Shown: positions 8,978 through 18,234 of the stretch, one piece after another
How the letters are laid out: the number at the start of each line of letters is the position of its first letter
How positions within the stretch are numbered: position 1 is the first letter of the stretch
Assembly (NCBI GenBank): GCA_009728235.1
Contig: WNZI01000002.1
Location: 62,001 to 126,000, forward strand
Origin: Vibrio cholerae
GTDB taxonomy: Bacteria > Actinomycetota > Actinomycetes > Actinomycetales > Micrococcaceae
Direction: 5' to 3'
DNA length: 64,000 bases
Translations under genes and position numbers: made by a program
The notes under the pieces: generated by a model
The model's input: the letters and a program-made list of their open reading frames with translations, nothing else
Told to the model about the DNA's origin: nothing
Database searches by the model: none

Positions 8978-9892
8978 ATGACCCTGGCCCCCGATTCTCA
9001 GGACAAGTTCGCCGAGTACGCCCATCCGGAGCGCCTCGTCTCCACCGCCTGGCTCGCTGACAACCTCGGCACCGAGGGCCTCGTCGTCGTGGAATCGAGC
9101 GAGGACGTCCTGCTCTACGAGACGGGACACATCCCCGGCTCCGTGAAGATCGACTGGCACACGGAGCTCAACGACGAGGTGACGCGCGACTACGTCGACG
9201 GCGAGGGATTCGCCCGCCTCATGGCCGCCAAAGGGATCACCCGCGAGTCCACGGTGGTCATCTACGGCGACAAGAGCAACTGGTGGGCCGCCTATGCACT
9301 CTGGGTCTTCACGCTGTTCGGTCACGAGGACGTACGCCTGCTCGACGGCGGCAGGGACAAGTGGGTCGCAGAGGGCCGGGCCATGACCACGGACAAGCCG
9401 GAGATCACCACCACGGAGTACCCCGTCGTCGCGCGCGATGACTCGCCCATCCGAGCCTTCCTCGGCGACGTCCTCGGGCACCTGGGCAAGCCGCTCATCG
9501 ACGTGCGCTCCGGTGACGAGTACACGGGCGCCCGCACCACCATGCCCGCCTACCCGGAGGAGGGCGCTCTGCGCGGAGGACATATCCCGACGGCGCGATC
9601 GGTGCCCTGGGCGCGCGCAGCCGCGGAGGACAGCACGTTCCGCACCCGGGCGGAGCTGGATGCCATCTATCGCGACGAGGCTGGTCTGGCCGACGGCGAC
9701 GACGTCGTGGCGTACTGCCGCATCGGCGAGCGGTCCAGCCACACCTGGTTCGTGCTCAAGCACCTCCTCGGCTTCGAGAACGTGCGGAACTACGACGGGT
9801 CGTGGACCGAGTGGGGCAACGCCGTGCGGGTACCGATCGTCCGCGGCAGCGAGCCCGGAGAGGTGCCCGCGCGGTCCGAGGCCGCGCGATGA
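8978..9892 (+). CDS. Thiosulfate sulfurtransferase (tandem rhodanese)
   Basis: 304-residue tandem-rhodanese protein of the CysA2/SseA type, transferring sulfane sulfur through a cysteine persulfide. The N-terminal domain is inactive, with YGDKSNWW at the loop position. The C-terminal domain has the active loop [12 protein letters not shown] with the catalytic Cys at residue 247. The motifs YDGSWTEWG and VPWARA are typical of the actinobacterial members. An earlier in-frame ATG at 8942 lies inside the leader hairpin and was rejected. Its stop overlaps sufE as ATGA, so the pair likely passes sulfur from rhodanese to a SufE-type acceptor. Confidence 0.92.
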   Translation: MTLAPDSQDKFAEYAHPERLVSTAWLADNLGTEGLVVVESSEDVLLYETGHIPGSVKIDWHTELNDEVTRDYVDGEGFARLMAAKGITRESTVVIYGDKSNWWAAYALWVFTLFGHEDVRLLDGGRDKWVAEGRAMTTDKPEITTTEYPVVARDDSPIRAFLGDVLGHLGKPLIDVRSGDEYTGARTTMPAYPEEGALRGGHIPTARSVPWARAAAEDSTFRTRAELDAIYRDEAGLADGDDVVAYCRIGERSSHTWFVLKHLLGFENVRNYDGSWTEWGNAVRVPIVRGSEPGEVPARSEAAR

Positions 9893-10329
9893 GCACCGGC
9901 GCGGTCCCCGCCAAGCTGGCCGAGATCATCGACGACTTCCAGGACCTGACCGAGCCCGACCGGCTGCAGTTGCTGCTGGACTTCTCGCGTGAGCTGCCGG
10001 AGCTCCCCGCCCGGTACGGCGATCATCCGGAGCTGCTGGAGCAGGTCGTCGAGTGCCAGAGTCCGCTCTTTCTGACGATGGAGATCGGCGAGGAACCGGG
10101 GCGACCCGTCCACCTGTTCTTCTCCGCGCCGCCGGAGGCGCCGACCACGCGCGGTTTCGCCGGCGTCCTCCTCGAGGGCCTCGACGGACTGCCGGCCGAG
10201 GAGGTCCTCGCGGTGCCCGACGACGTCCCCGACCGCCTCGGCCTGACGCGGGCCATCACGCCCCTGCGGATGCGCGGCATGGCGGCGATGCTCGGAAGGA
10301 TCAAGCGGAAGATCAGGGAAGCGCAGTAG
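9889..10329 (+). CDS. sufE: SufE-family sulfur acceptor
   Basis: 146-residue SufE-like protein. SufE accepts persulfide sulfur from a cysteine desulfurase and feeds Fe-S assembly. The acceptor Cys is residue 56 in [10 protein letters not shown]. The C-terminal [16 protein letters not shown] is basic, as in actinobacterial SufE. It is translationally coupled to the rhodanese gene through ATGA. No sufS or suf operon is in the window, so it may work with the rhodanese or with a distant desulfurase. Its 3' end overlaps the convergent hydrolase gene by 17 bases. Confidence 0.92.
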   Translation: MSTGAVPAKLAEIIDDFQDLTEPDRLQLLLDFSRELPELPARYGDHPELLEQVVECQSPLFLTMEIGEEPGRPVHLFFSAPPEAPTTRGFAGVLLEGLDGLPAEEVLAVPDDVPDRLGLTRAITPLRMRGMAAMLGRIKRKIREAQ

Positions 10330-11580
10330 CGTCCGGATCAGGAATCCTCCCGCCGGGCAGGGTCCGGTCGAAGAGGATTCCCGAGAGCCATCGCTCGACG
10401 ACGGACTCCCAGCGCTCCGGGTCCACGTTCCATTCCTTGGTGTGGCGGGCACGATGGAACCGCTCGAGGGTGACGAACGAGGTATTCCGTGCCGCCAGGT
10501 CGGCCGAAGCGCCGATCGGCACGAACTCGTCGTCCTCGCTGTGCAGCACGAGTGTCGGCACGGTCAGCTGCTCCGCCCGGGCGATCCAGTCCATGCTCTT
10601 GAGGTCGAGCGGGGCGGCCAGACCCGTGATCCTCCGGGCCCGCTGACTCGACAGCAGGTACTGTCCGAGCCGGCCGACCGGGGCTGGGATGCGGTTGAGT
10701 TCCGCATGGTGGGCGAGCACCTCGATCCAGTTGATGACGGGGCCGTCGAGGACCAGGGCCGTGATGCGGCGGCGGTGACGGGAGAGGTCCGCCGTCTGCA
10801 GGACGATCGCGCCGCCCATCGACCAGCCGAAGAGAACCACCTCGTGGGCTCCGTGTGCCACGGCGAAATCGATCGCGGCATCGACGTCGTGCCACTCCGT
10901 CATCCCGAGGCCGTAACGTCCGTCAGGAGCCGAAGGGGCCTCGCCGTCGTTCCGGTAGGACAGGACGAGGCTCGTCAGTCCCAGGCGCCGGGCGGGGGCA
11001 AGGGCACGCAGGGCCTCCGCGCGGTCGCCCCGCGGCCGTGCACCATGATCGCCCACGTTCGCGCCGGGACCTCCGCGCGGACGAGCCAGGCAGGAGCGGC
11101 GCCACCCTCGACCGGGATGAGCACTTCCTCCTCGGCGTAGCCCATCGCGGACGGCGAGGGATAGACCGCGCCGCCCCACCAGCCGCGGGTCGCTGCGGCG
11201 AGATCACCCGAGTAGACCTTCTCGACCTCGCGCTCGACGGTTCCCTCGCGGGGGACGTAGGAGCGGATCCGGCCGATGCGGGCGTGGCCCGCACCCTGGT
11301 CGAAGTGCAGGCTGTAGGTGCCGTCGATGATCGTGTCGTCGTTGGCCGGCAGGATCACGGTCTGGTTCCCCGGTGACCCCACCACGGCGAGGATGTCCAG
11401 GTTGGGGTCACGCCTGCGGGCCGGTGTCACGATCTGCCGCGCGAAGTACACGGCGAGGCCGGAGACGGCGCCGGCGGCGGATGACGCCAGGACAGCTCCC
11501 GCTCCGACCCCGAGCGCCGTCCACCTGAGCCAGGGCGCGGTGATCCCCTGCGCTGGGGCCGTTGACTGCGTCGATGCCAT
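10313..11580 (-). pseudogene. Membrane-anchored alpha/beta hydrolase, one frameshift
   Basis: Alpha/beta-hydrolase with an N-terminal hydrophobic segment near residues 17-40 that should anchor it in the membrane. The catalytic nucleophile lies in GWSMGG, the acid is in SEDDEF and the His follows in RFHRARH. The frame breaks near 11021-11023, where the plus strand reads GCGCGGTCGC and one more G is needed. The N-terminal part ends in IMVHGRGAT and the other frame continues EALRALAPARRLGLTSLVLSYRND. Restoring the G gives 422 codons from the ATG at 11578-11580, preceded by a GGAG. Likely a consensus error in a GGG run. Substrate unknown. Confidence 0.82.
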
Positions 11581-11669
11581 AGCTCCATTTCTACCCTGCG
11601 TCGGCACCGCCGTCGATTCGCCACCCGCAGGCACGACGGGCTGAAGCGGCCGAGCAGTAAAGTGGCGGC

Positions 11670-12155
11670 ATGACCCAGACAATCCTCGTGCTGACCGAGG
11701 AAGCCCTCACAGCCCCCGATCTCCTCAATCTGCGTACCCTGCAGGGCGAGGAGCCCGCCGAACTCGTCGTCCTGATCCCGGAGGACCGCAACGAGTCCGT
11801 CCTCGGGGAGTTCTTCAGGCACCTCAGCCTCCTCGAGGTCGGCGAGGCGATCCGGACCTTCTCCGCGGATGACGACCGGGACGACCGCGTCGCTGCCCGC
11901 GCGGCCCTGGAACAATCACTGCACCTACTCACGAGCGAGGGGTTCACGGCGCGTGGGCGGACGACGACGGGGAACCCCGTCGATGCCCTGGTGCAGGAGG
12001 CCGCGGAGGGGGGAGCGGCGCAGGCCGTGGTCATCACGCGCCCCCACGCCATGGCCGACACCTTCCATACGGACTGGGCCAACAGGGCGCAGGACAAGCT
12101 CGGCATCGCCGTGCTGCACCTGTACTCCGGCTCGGGATTTATTGGCGACTCGTAG
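11670..12155 (+). CDS. Universal-stress-protein-like hypothetical
   Basis: 161-residue alpha/beta protein. The order of predicted strands (TILVLT, AELVVLI, FTARGRTTTG, AQAVVITRP, IAVLHLYS) resembles a Usp/nucleotide-binding fold, but the usual ATP-binding GxxG motif is not clear, so the assignment is tentative. TAAAGT (11658-11663) ends 6 bases before the ATG, suggesting a leaderless mRNA. It is 14 bases upstream of msrB in the same direction, so the two probably form an operon connected with oxidative or general stress. Confidence 0.6.
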   Translation: MTQTILVLTEEALTAPDLLNLRTLQGEEPAELVVLIPEDRNESVLGEFFRHLSLLEVGEAIRTFSADDDRDDRVAARAALEQSLHLLTSEGFTARGRTTTGNPVDALVQEAAEGGAAQAVVITRPHAMADTFHTDWANRAQDKLGIAVLHLYSGSGFIGDS

Positions 12156-12169
12156 GCGTTGGACGGAGT

Positions 12170-12595
12170 ATGACTACCGAACACGACACCTACCGCCCAG
12201 AGATCGAGAAGTCCGACGACCAGTGGCGGCAGGAACTGACGGCGGAGGAATACCAGGTCCTCCGCAAGGCCGGCACCGAACGCCCCTACACGGGTGAGTA
12301 CTACGACGCCAAGACCGCCGGCACCTACGCGTGCCGGGCATGCGGAGCCGAGCTCTTCACCAGCAACGAGAAGTTCGACTCGCACTGTGGCTGGCCCTCC
12401 TTCTGGGCCCCACTGGCCGAGGACACGGTCCGCTACCTGCACGACCGTTCCCTCGGCATGGAACGCATCGAGGTCCGCTGCTCGCGCTGCGACTCCCACC
12501 TCGGTCACCTCTTCAAGGGCGAGGGCTTCGACACCCCGACGGACCAGCGGTTCTGCATCAACTCCGTGTCCATGAAGCTCGTGCCCGCGGAGTAG
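12170..12595 (+). CDS. msrB: Peptide-methionine (R)-S-oxide reductase
   Basis: Reduces methionine R-sulfoxide in proteins. The 141-residue protein shows every MsrB hallmark: structural zinc ligands C55/C58 (CRAC) and C104/C107 (CSRC), the GWPSFW substrate pocket, DSHLGHLF, and the catalytic C129 in RFCINS. C73 in SHCGWPS is a candidate resolving residue. It is the second gene of a pair with the Usp-like gene and is followed by a strong terminator. Confidence 0.96.
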   Translation: MTTEHDTYRPEIEKSDDQWRQELTAEEYQVLRKAGTERPYTGEYYDAKTAGTYACRACGAELFTSNEKFDSHCGWPSFWAPLAEDTVRYLHDRSLGMERIEVRCSRCDSHLGHLFKGEGFDTPTDQRFCINSVSMKLVPAE

Positions 12596-12636
12596 ACGGC
12601 AGCAGAACAGGGGCTGGGTGAAGCCCCTGATTCGAC

Positions 12637-12662
12637 GAAGGCCGGCCCTCGGGCCGGCCTTC
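12637..12662 (+). terminator. Terminator after msrB
   Basis: 12-bp perfect GC-rich stem GAAGGCCGGCCC/GGGCCGGCCTTC with a TC loop, 41 bases after the msrB stop. There is only a short T stretch. Confidence 0.78.
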
Positions 12663-12824
12663 GTGCGTTGACGGGCATCTGAAGCTCGACTGGTCCTCGT
12701 CATGGCGAGGCTCGACTCGAGCATAAGTTTCCCTGTCGCGATGTGGAAAGAAGGCTAAGGAAACCTGTTCCCTTGCTACGCTCGCGCCAACGGACCCGAA
12801 CCGTCGGAGCAGAAAGCAGGAGCC

Positions 12825-14189
12825 ATGACCGTCACCCACCCCGCCCCCGTCGACACCGCGCCACAGCACACCTCGGCCTGGCACGCACTAAAGGCCGCAG
12901 CGGAGCAGCTGCGCCTCGTCCAGGTGAAGGACGGCTCCATCCCCGACCAGGAACACCATGCGCCGGCCGCAGCCCACGTAGCGGCGATCACCGCCGCCGT
13001 GCAGGAACTCGCTCCCCTGTTCCCCCATGACGCCGATTACCTCGTCCGCACCGTCGCCGCGTTCGAGGCCTGGCAGGCGAGCGGGTTCGCCGTCCCCGAC
13101 TTCCTCGAGCCACTGTTGGCCTTCCAACCCCAGGAGCACCGGATCGACGGCCTCCAGCACCTCGTCGTCTTCCCCATGTACACGCAGAACGGCAGTACCA
13201 GCAGGCTCGTCGAAGCCGTCCTCATCGAGGTCCTCTGGCCCGATTTCGTCGCGGAACTCGAAGCCGGTGACTACTCGAACGCGCTCTTCCTGCCCATCCG
13301 CTTCCTCGACTTCACCGAGGGCTACAACACGAACTCCGCGGTGCTCTTCCCGGAGACCGTCGCGGTCAGCTCGACACCGACCTTCACGTGGGGCGCCATC
13401 TTCGCCGATCGGGAAGCAGCCCGGTTCCGCCGGGTGGTCCGCGCCGCCGCGGACGTCACGCGTCTCGATCTGCCGGCGGAGGCGCTCGAGCTCCTCGAGG
13501 ACCAGGAGCTCACGGAGGAGACCTTCGTCATGTGGGACCTGATCCACGACCGTACGCACATGCGCGGAGACCTGCCCTTCGATCCGTTCATGATCAAGCA
13601 GCGCATGCCGTACTTCCTCTACTCCCTCGAGGAACTCCGGTGCGACCTCACGGCTTTCCGGGAGTCGGTCAGGATCGCGAAGGACGACGGCGCGTCCCCC
13701 GAGGCTCGCAGGCACGCCAGGCTCGTCCAGTACGCCGTCATCTTCGACCGCATCTTCCGCTTCAGCATCACCGGGACCCGCGTGCGCAACTACGACGGCC
13801 TCGGCGGTCAGCTGCTGTTCGCCTGGATGCACCAGCACCGCGTCCTGCACTGGACCGACACGAAACTGACGATCGACTGGGACGAGGCGGCCGATGTCGT
13901 CGTCGCGCTCGGCGAGCAGATCGAACAGCTGTACTGGCGCTCGATCGACCGACCGAAGATCGCCCACTGGTTGGCCGCCTACGAGTTGATCTCCGCTACG
14001 GTCACGCCGCACCCGGCGTCGGTCTGGGCCAAGGGTCCGGCCGCGCTGGAGCTCATGGGTCCCCCGCGCGCACTCACCGATGCCGTCCTCGACGACGAGT
14101 TCCCCCTGTCCATGTTCTTCGAGGCACTCGATCGCAAGATGAAGCCGGTCATCGAATCGACCGCCGGGATCACCGCGGACGCCGCGTGA
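12825..14189 (+). CDS. DUF6421 family protein
   Basis: 454-residue soluble protein that I match to the DUF6421 family of actinobacteria, which has no assigned reaction. It is rich in Glu, Asp, Leu and aromatic residues, with conserved-looking stretches such as FPMYTQNGSTSRLVEAVLIE, DLIHDRTHMRGDLPFDPFMI and RNYDGLGGQLLFAWMH. The HD and HxR groups could form a metal or substrate site, but this is inference. A CAGGAG ribosome site precedes the ATG. The stop overlaps the following SDR start as GTGA. It therefore probably acts in one pathway with that SDR and the threonine aldolase downstream. Confidence 0.7.
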   Translation: MTVTHPAPVDTAPQHTSAWHALKAAAEQLRLVQVKDGSIPDQEHHAPAAAHVAAITAAVQELAPLFPHDADYLVRTVAAFEAWQASGFAVPDFLEPLLAFQPQEHRIDGLQHLVVFPMYTQNGSTSRLVEAVLIEVLWPDFVAELEAGDYSNALFLPIRFLDFTEGYNTNSAVLFPETVAVSSTPTFTWGAIFADREAARFRRVVRAAADVTRLDLPAEALELLEDQELTEETFVMWDLIHDRTHMRGDLPFDPFMIKQRMPYFLYSLEELRCDLTAFRESVRIAKDDGASPEARRHARLVQYAVIFDRIFRFSITGTRVRNYDGLGGQLLFAWMHQHRVLHWTDTKLTIDWDEAADVVVALGEQIEQLYWRSIDRPKIAHWLAAYELISATVTPHPASVWAKGPAALELMGPPRALTDAVLDDEFPLSMFFEALDRKMKPVIESTAGITADAA

Positions 14190-14893
14190 GTGAAGCGCCG
14201 CGGGGACGCACAGCGGTGGTGGCAGGCGCCACGAGCGCCTCGGGCGTGGCGCTCACCCGGCGGCTGGTCGGAGCCGGCGTCACCGTCGTCGCCGTCGGCT
14301 CCGACCCCGATCGCCTCGACGCGGCCTTCCGGGGACTGGACGCCGTCGACCGTCGGGTGTGCGACCTCACCGACGAGGCCGCGGTGAACCTGCTGGCCGC
14401 GCGGGTGGAGGCCGACCACCACGGAGCGGACGCACTCTTCCACCTCGTGGGGGGATGGCGGGGTGGGAAGGGGATCACGGGGCAGTCGACGGAAGACTAC
14501 GACGTCCTGCACCGTTCGGTGTTCGTGACGCTCTTCAATACGAGCAGGGCGTTCTACGACCAGCTCTCGGCGCGCGACGGACGGCTCGCAGCCGTGTCCG
14601 CGACGGCTGTCACCGCCCCGACCGCCGCCAATGCCTCCTATGCCGCGGTCAAGGCGTCCGTCGACGCCTGGCTGCAGGCGGTGGCCGACGGTTTCACCAG
14701 GGACGGCTCCGCCGCGGCCGCATCGGCCGTCGTCGTCAAGGCCCTGGTCGACGACCGGATGCGAGCGGAACACCCGGAGCGTTCCTTCCCGGGCCATACG
14801 CACGTGGACCAGCTGGCCCGGATCCTCGCGTCGCTCATCGCGGCACCGGCAGCGGGGATCAACGGAGCCCGCATCGACGGCACTCGGGGATAA
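14186..14893 (+). CDS. Short-chain dehydrogenase/reductase, divergent
   Basis: 235-residue Rossmann protein. The cofactor loop is GATSASGVAL instead of the classic TGxxxGIG, and the active-site Tyr-x-x-x-Lys is YAAVKASV near residues 152-158. FHLVGGWRGGKG replaces the usual NNAG region. The start is a GTG at 14186 that overlaps the DUF6421 stop by 4 bases. The atypical glycine motif makes cofactor preference uncertain. The context suggests a partner of the DUF6421 protein. Confidence 0.78.
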   Translation: MSEAPRGRTAVVAGATSASGVALTRRLVGAGVTVVAVGSDPDRLDAAFRGLDAVDRRVCDLTDEAAVNLLAARVEADHHGADALFHLVGGWRGGKGITGQSTEDYDVLHRSVFVTLFNTSRAFYDQLSARDGRLAAVSATAVTAPTAANASYAAVKASVDAWLQAVADGFTRDGSAAAASAVVVKALVDDRMRAEHPERSFPGHTHVDQLARILASLIAAPAAGINGARIDGTRG

Positions 14894-14900
14894 TGGGACG

Positions 14901-15980
14901 GTGACCGACATCCTGATCCCAGCAGCATCGCCCGCGCCCCTGCACGATCGCACGCAGCGCAGTTTCGCCTCCGACAACTACTCGGGAGTGCATCCCGAGG
15001 TCCTGACCGCACTGGCAGCCGCGAACGAGGGCCATCAGGTCGCGTACGGCGACGACCAGTACACCGCGCGGCTGCAGGAGGTGATGGAGCAGCACTTCGG
15101 CGAAGGGATCTCGATCTACCCGGTCTTCAACGGGACCGGCGCCAACGTCCTCTCCCTGCAATCGATCCTGCCGCGGTGGGGGGCCGTCGTGTGCCCGCAG
15201 ACCGCACACATCAATGTCGACGAGAACGCAGCGCCCGAGCGTGTGGGCGGCATCAAGCTGCTGACCGTGCCGACCCCGGACGGCAAGCTGACGCCCGAAC
15301 TGATCGACCGTGAGGCCTGGGGGTGGGGAGACCAGCACCGCGCGCAGCCCCTCGCCGTCTCCATCACCCAGACCACCGAGCTCGGGACCCTCTACTCGAT
15401 CGCCGAGATCAAGGCCATCGCGGACCACTGCCACGCCCGTGGCATGCGCGTGCACATGGACGGTGCACGGCTCGCCAACGCCGCGGCGGCCCTCGGACAG
15501 CCGCTGCGTGCCTTCACCCGTGATGCCGGCGTGGACATCCTGTCCTTCGGTGGCACCAAGAACGGGCTGATGTTCGGCGAGTGCATCGTCGTGCTGAACC
15601 AGGAAGCCTCCACGGGACTCGACTACCTGCGCAAACTCAACATGCAGCTCGCCTCGAAGATGCGTTTCGTCTCGGCGCAGCTCATCGCCCTGCTCGAGGG
15701 AGACCTCTGGTTCCGCTCGGCCTCGCACGCTAACGCGATGGCTGCGCGGCTGACCGAAGGCGCCAGAGGCATCCCGGGCGTCATCCTCACGCAGGAGACG
15801 ACGGCGAACGCGGTCTTCGCGATCCTGCCGCCGGGCGCCGCGGACCGTATCCGCGAGAGTTTCCGGTTCTACGACTGGAACCAGGCGACGGGTGAGGTGC
15901 GCTGGATGTGCTCCTTCGACACCACGGAGGAGGACGTCGACGCCTTCATCGAGGCCATCCGCCGGGAGACGGCGGGCTGA
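14901..15980 (+). CDS. Low-specificity L-threonine aldolase
   Basis: PLP-dependent aldolase of fold type I that splits threonine or allo-threonine into glycine and acetaldehyde. The 359-residue protein starts at a GTG (VTDILIPAASP). It carries the N-terminal FASDNYSGVHPEV, the cofactor-binding HMDGARLANA and the Schiff-base Lys at residue 220 in SFGGTKNG. GATAAT (14889-14894) ends 6 bases before the GTG, which implies its own leaderless promoter overlapping the end of the SDR gene. Confidence 0.92.
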   Translation: MTDILIPAASPAPLHDRTQRSFASDNYSGVHPEVLTALAAANEGHQVAYGDDQYTARLQEVMEQHFGEGISIYPVFNGTGANVLSLQSILPRWGAVVCPQTAHINVDENAAPERVGGIKLLTVPTPDGKLTPELIDREAWGWGDQHRAQPLAVSITQTTELGTLYSIAEIKAIADHCHARGMRVHMDGARLANAAAALGQPLRAFTRDAGVDILSFGGTKNGLMFGECIVVLNQEASTGLDYLRKLNMQLASKMRFVSAQLIALLEGDLWFRSASHANAMAARLTEGARGIPGVILTQETTANAVFAILPPGAADRIRESFRFYDWNQATGEVRWMCSFDTTEEDVDAFIEAIRRETAG

Positions 15981-16038
15981 TGGCGGAAGAACGGCGCGTC
16001 GTCGCCGAACTCACCCGCGCAGGGCATAGCCTGCGGGG

Positions 16039-16674
16039 GTGAGTGCAATCGGTGGGGTGTCGCAGCTTCCTGCGGAGTTCGTCGACGCCCTGGCAGGCCT
16101 CCGGAAAGCCGCCCGCCGGAGCGAGGTCCGGCTCGAGGAGATTCCCGCACCCGCCCGGCTCGCGCCCTTCGCCGTGGCGCTCGGCGCGGAAGTGTTCGAA
16201 GCCACTCCCGTCCAGCCCCCGCCACTCCACGGCCCGGCTCGCGCCCTGATCCTTCCGCCTGAACCGGAGGAACTGGCGACCGGACGCTTCATCCTCCTCT
16301 ACGATCCTGCCGGGTCGGAGGTATGGAACGGAAGGTTCCGCATCGTCACCTACATCCGGGCCCAGCTCGAAGCGGACATGGGCAATGACGCCCTGCTCGG
16401 TTCCGTCGCCTGGACCTGGCTCGTCGAGGCGCTCGAGAACCACGGGGCACGCCATCACAGCACCGGAGGGACCACGACCAGGATCCTCTCGGAGAGTTAC
16501 GGAACGCTCGAGGACCGGGCCGACACCATCGACATCGAGCTCAGGGCCTCCTGGTCGCCCGGGACCTCCGATGTCCGCCGCCACCTCGAAGCGTGGTCCG
16601 AGATGGTGAGTACCTTCGCCGGCCTTCCGCCACTGCCCGACGGCGTGGCGCACCTGCCTCACCGCCGGTCCTGA
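16039..16674 (+). CDS. DUF3000 domain-containing protein
   Basis: 211-residue protein of the actinobacterial DUF3000 family, function unknown. The core includes WNGRFRIVTYIRAQLEADM, a SVAWTWLVEALENHGA helix and a conserved-looking SESYGTLEDRADTIDIELRASW segment. The start is the GTG at 16039, with TAGCCT (16027-16032) ending 6 bases before it. Members of this family are typically found just upstream of a ribonuclease D-like gene, exactly as here, which suggests a link to RNA turnover that has not been demonstrated. Confidence 0.85.
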   Translation: MSAIGGVSQLPAEFVDALAGLRKAARRSEVRLEEIPAPARLAPFAVALGAEVFEATPVQPPPLHGPARALILPPEPEELATGRFILLYDPAGSEVWNGRFRIVTYIRAQLEADMGNDALLGSVAWTWLVEALENHGARHHSTGGTTTRILSESYGTLEDRADTIDIELRASWSPGTSDVRRHLEAWSEMVSTFAGLPPLPDGVAHLPHRRS

Positions 16675-16834
16675 CACGCCCCTGCCGGTCCGAGCCTCGC
16701 ACCTCCTCGCTCCCCTTCTCGTGAAGGATGCGTTCCGAGGCGACGGACCCGGGGCGCCTGCGGTCCGGCCTGCCCGGACGTGCCCGGCCGCCGAATGCCG
16801 TGAGCGAAGCGACCGGCCGTAGACTGAAATCACC

Positions 16835-18148
16835 ATGAGTTCCCACACTTCCGAACACACGGACAGCACCGGTGCGTCCGCTCCCGCCGTCGACGCCGGC
16901 GTTCCCGAGGCCCTACCCGTCCTGACCGAGCCGCGGGACGGCGTGCCGTTCGTCATCGACACGCTCCCCGGCCTGGCGCGAGCCGCGGCAGCCCTGGCGG
17001 CGGGAACGGGACCGGCGGCGGTCGACGCCGAGCGGGCGTCGGGTTTCCGGTACGGACAGCGTGCCTTCCTCGTCCAGATCCGCCGGGAGGGCTCCGGTAC
17101 CTGGCTCATCGACCCCGAGCCCTTCGACGACCTCAGGATCATCGACGATGCCCTCGACGGCGTGGAGTGGATCCTGCACGCCGCGAGCCAGGACCTGCCG
17201 TGTCTCTCCGAGCTGGGCATGTGGCCGGACAGGCTCTTCGACACGGAACTCGCAGCCCGCCTCGCCGGTCTGCCGCGCGTCGGCCTCGCCGCCGTCATCG
17301 AGTCACAGCTCGGCTTCAGCCTCGCGAAGGAGCACTCGGCGGCGGACTGGTCCAAACGCCCCCTGCCCGAACCCTGGCTCCGGTACGCCGCGCTGGACGT
17401 CGAGGTCCTGACCGAACTCCGGGACAAGCTGGCAGGTCTGCTCGCCAGGGACGGCAAGCTCGACATCGCCCAGGAGGAGTTCGAACACATCCGGCAGACC
17501 CCTCCCGCCGAGCCACGGGTGGACCCCTGGCGGCGCACGTCCGGCCTGCACCAGCTGCGGGACCGCCGGCAGCTCGCCGCCGTCAGGCAGCTCTGGCTCG
17601 AGCGCGAGGACCTGGCGCAGCGACGCGACGTCGCTCCCGGCCGCCTCATCCCCGACTCCGCGATCGTCGCGGCGGCCCGGGCGATGCCGGCCACGGTCCC
17701 CCAGCTGCTGGCTACCAAGGGTTTTCATGGTCGTGCTGCCCAGAAGGAGGCGCCGCGCTGGCTGAAATGCCTCAACGAGGCGCGGAAGACGACCGACCTT
17801 CCACCCCTGCACGTACCGACGAACGCGCCGCCCCCGCCCCGGGTGTGGGCCGAGAAGGATCCGGAGGCCGCCGCGCGGCTCCAGACCGCCCGCCCGCGTG
17901 TCGCACAACAGGCGGAGAAGCTCGGCATGCCGGTCGAGAACCTGCTGACGCCCGACTACCTCCGGAGGGTCGCCTGGCGTCCGCCGGCACAGATCACGCT
18001 GGAATCGGTGTCGGCGGCATTGGCCGATCTGGGCGCCCGGTCATGGCAGATCGACCAGGTCGCGGCGATCCTCACCGTGGCGTTCCTCGATCCCGATCCG
18101 CTGCCCGTCAAGGGTCCGCAGGCGGTTCCCGAAGCCACCGCGGACTGA
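16835..18148 (+). CDS. Ribonuclease D-like 3'-5' exonuclease with HRDC domain
   Basis: 437-residue DEDDy exonuclease. Exo I is AVDAERAS, Exo II is LHAASQDLPCL, and Exo III is RYAALDVEVL with the expected Tyr. An HRDC-type helical region (residues about 235-310) follows, with RGRLIP/GFHG-like features, and then a C-terminal extension of about 125 residues common in actinobacterial members. TAGACT (16820-16825) ends 9 bases before the ATG. The annotation is secure as to family; the exact RNA substrate is not known. Confidence 0.9.
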   Translation: MSSHTSEHTDSTGASAPAVDAGVPEALPVLTEPRDGVPFVIDTLPGLARAAAALAAGTGPAAVDAERASGFRYGQRAFLVQIRREGSGTWLIDPEPFDDLRIIDDALDGVEWILHAASQDLPCLSELGMWPDRLFDTELAARLAGLPRVGLAAVIESQLGFSLAKEHSAADWSKRPLPEPWLRYAALDVEVLTELRDKLAGLLARDGKLDIAQEEFEHIRQTPPAEPRVDPWRRTSGLHQLRDRRQLAAVRQLWLEREDLAQRRDVAPGRLIPDSAIVAAARAMPATVPQLLATKGFHGRAAQKEAPRWLKCLNEARKTTDLPPLHVPTNAPPPPRVWAEKDPEAAARLQTARPRVAQQAEKLGMPVENLLTPDYLRRVAWRPPAQITLESVSAALADLGARSWQIDQVAAILTVAFLDPDPLPVKGPQAVPEATAD

Positions 18149-18170
18149 TCCCGAGGCCTCGGAGGATCGC

Positions 18171-18205
18171 TTGCACGCTCATGTTACCGGCCAGTAACAT
18201 GAGCG
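18171..18205 (+). promoter_or_regulatory. Promoter and palindromic operator of the beta-oxidation operon
   Basis: A perfect inverted repeat with 12-bp arms, CGCTCATGTTAC (18176-18187) and GTAACATGAGCG (18194-18205), has a 6-base centre CGGCCA. It sits on a promoter-like pair: -35 TTGCAC (18171-18176), an 18-base spacer, and -10 TAACAT (18195-18200). A dimeric repressor, most likely TetR-type as is usual for fatty-acid regulons, would block polymerase. The regulator itself is not in the window. Confidence 0.72.
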
Positions 18206-18234
18206 CGGATCAATTTCTCATAGAGGAGCACAAG

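Noticed and set aside
17167-18234. In-frame extension upstream of the thiolase, giving a 770-codon protein
   Set aside because: The extension is out of frame with RNase D, is Arg/Pro-rich, and contains the promoter-operator. A GTG with a good ribosome site lies at 18235.
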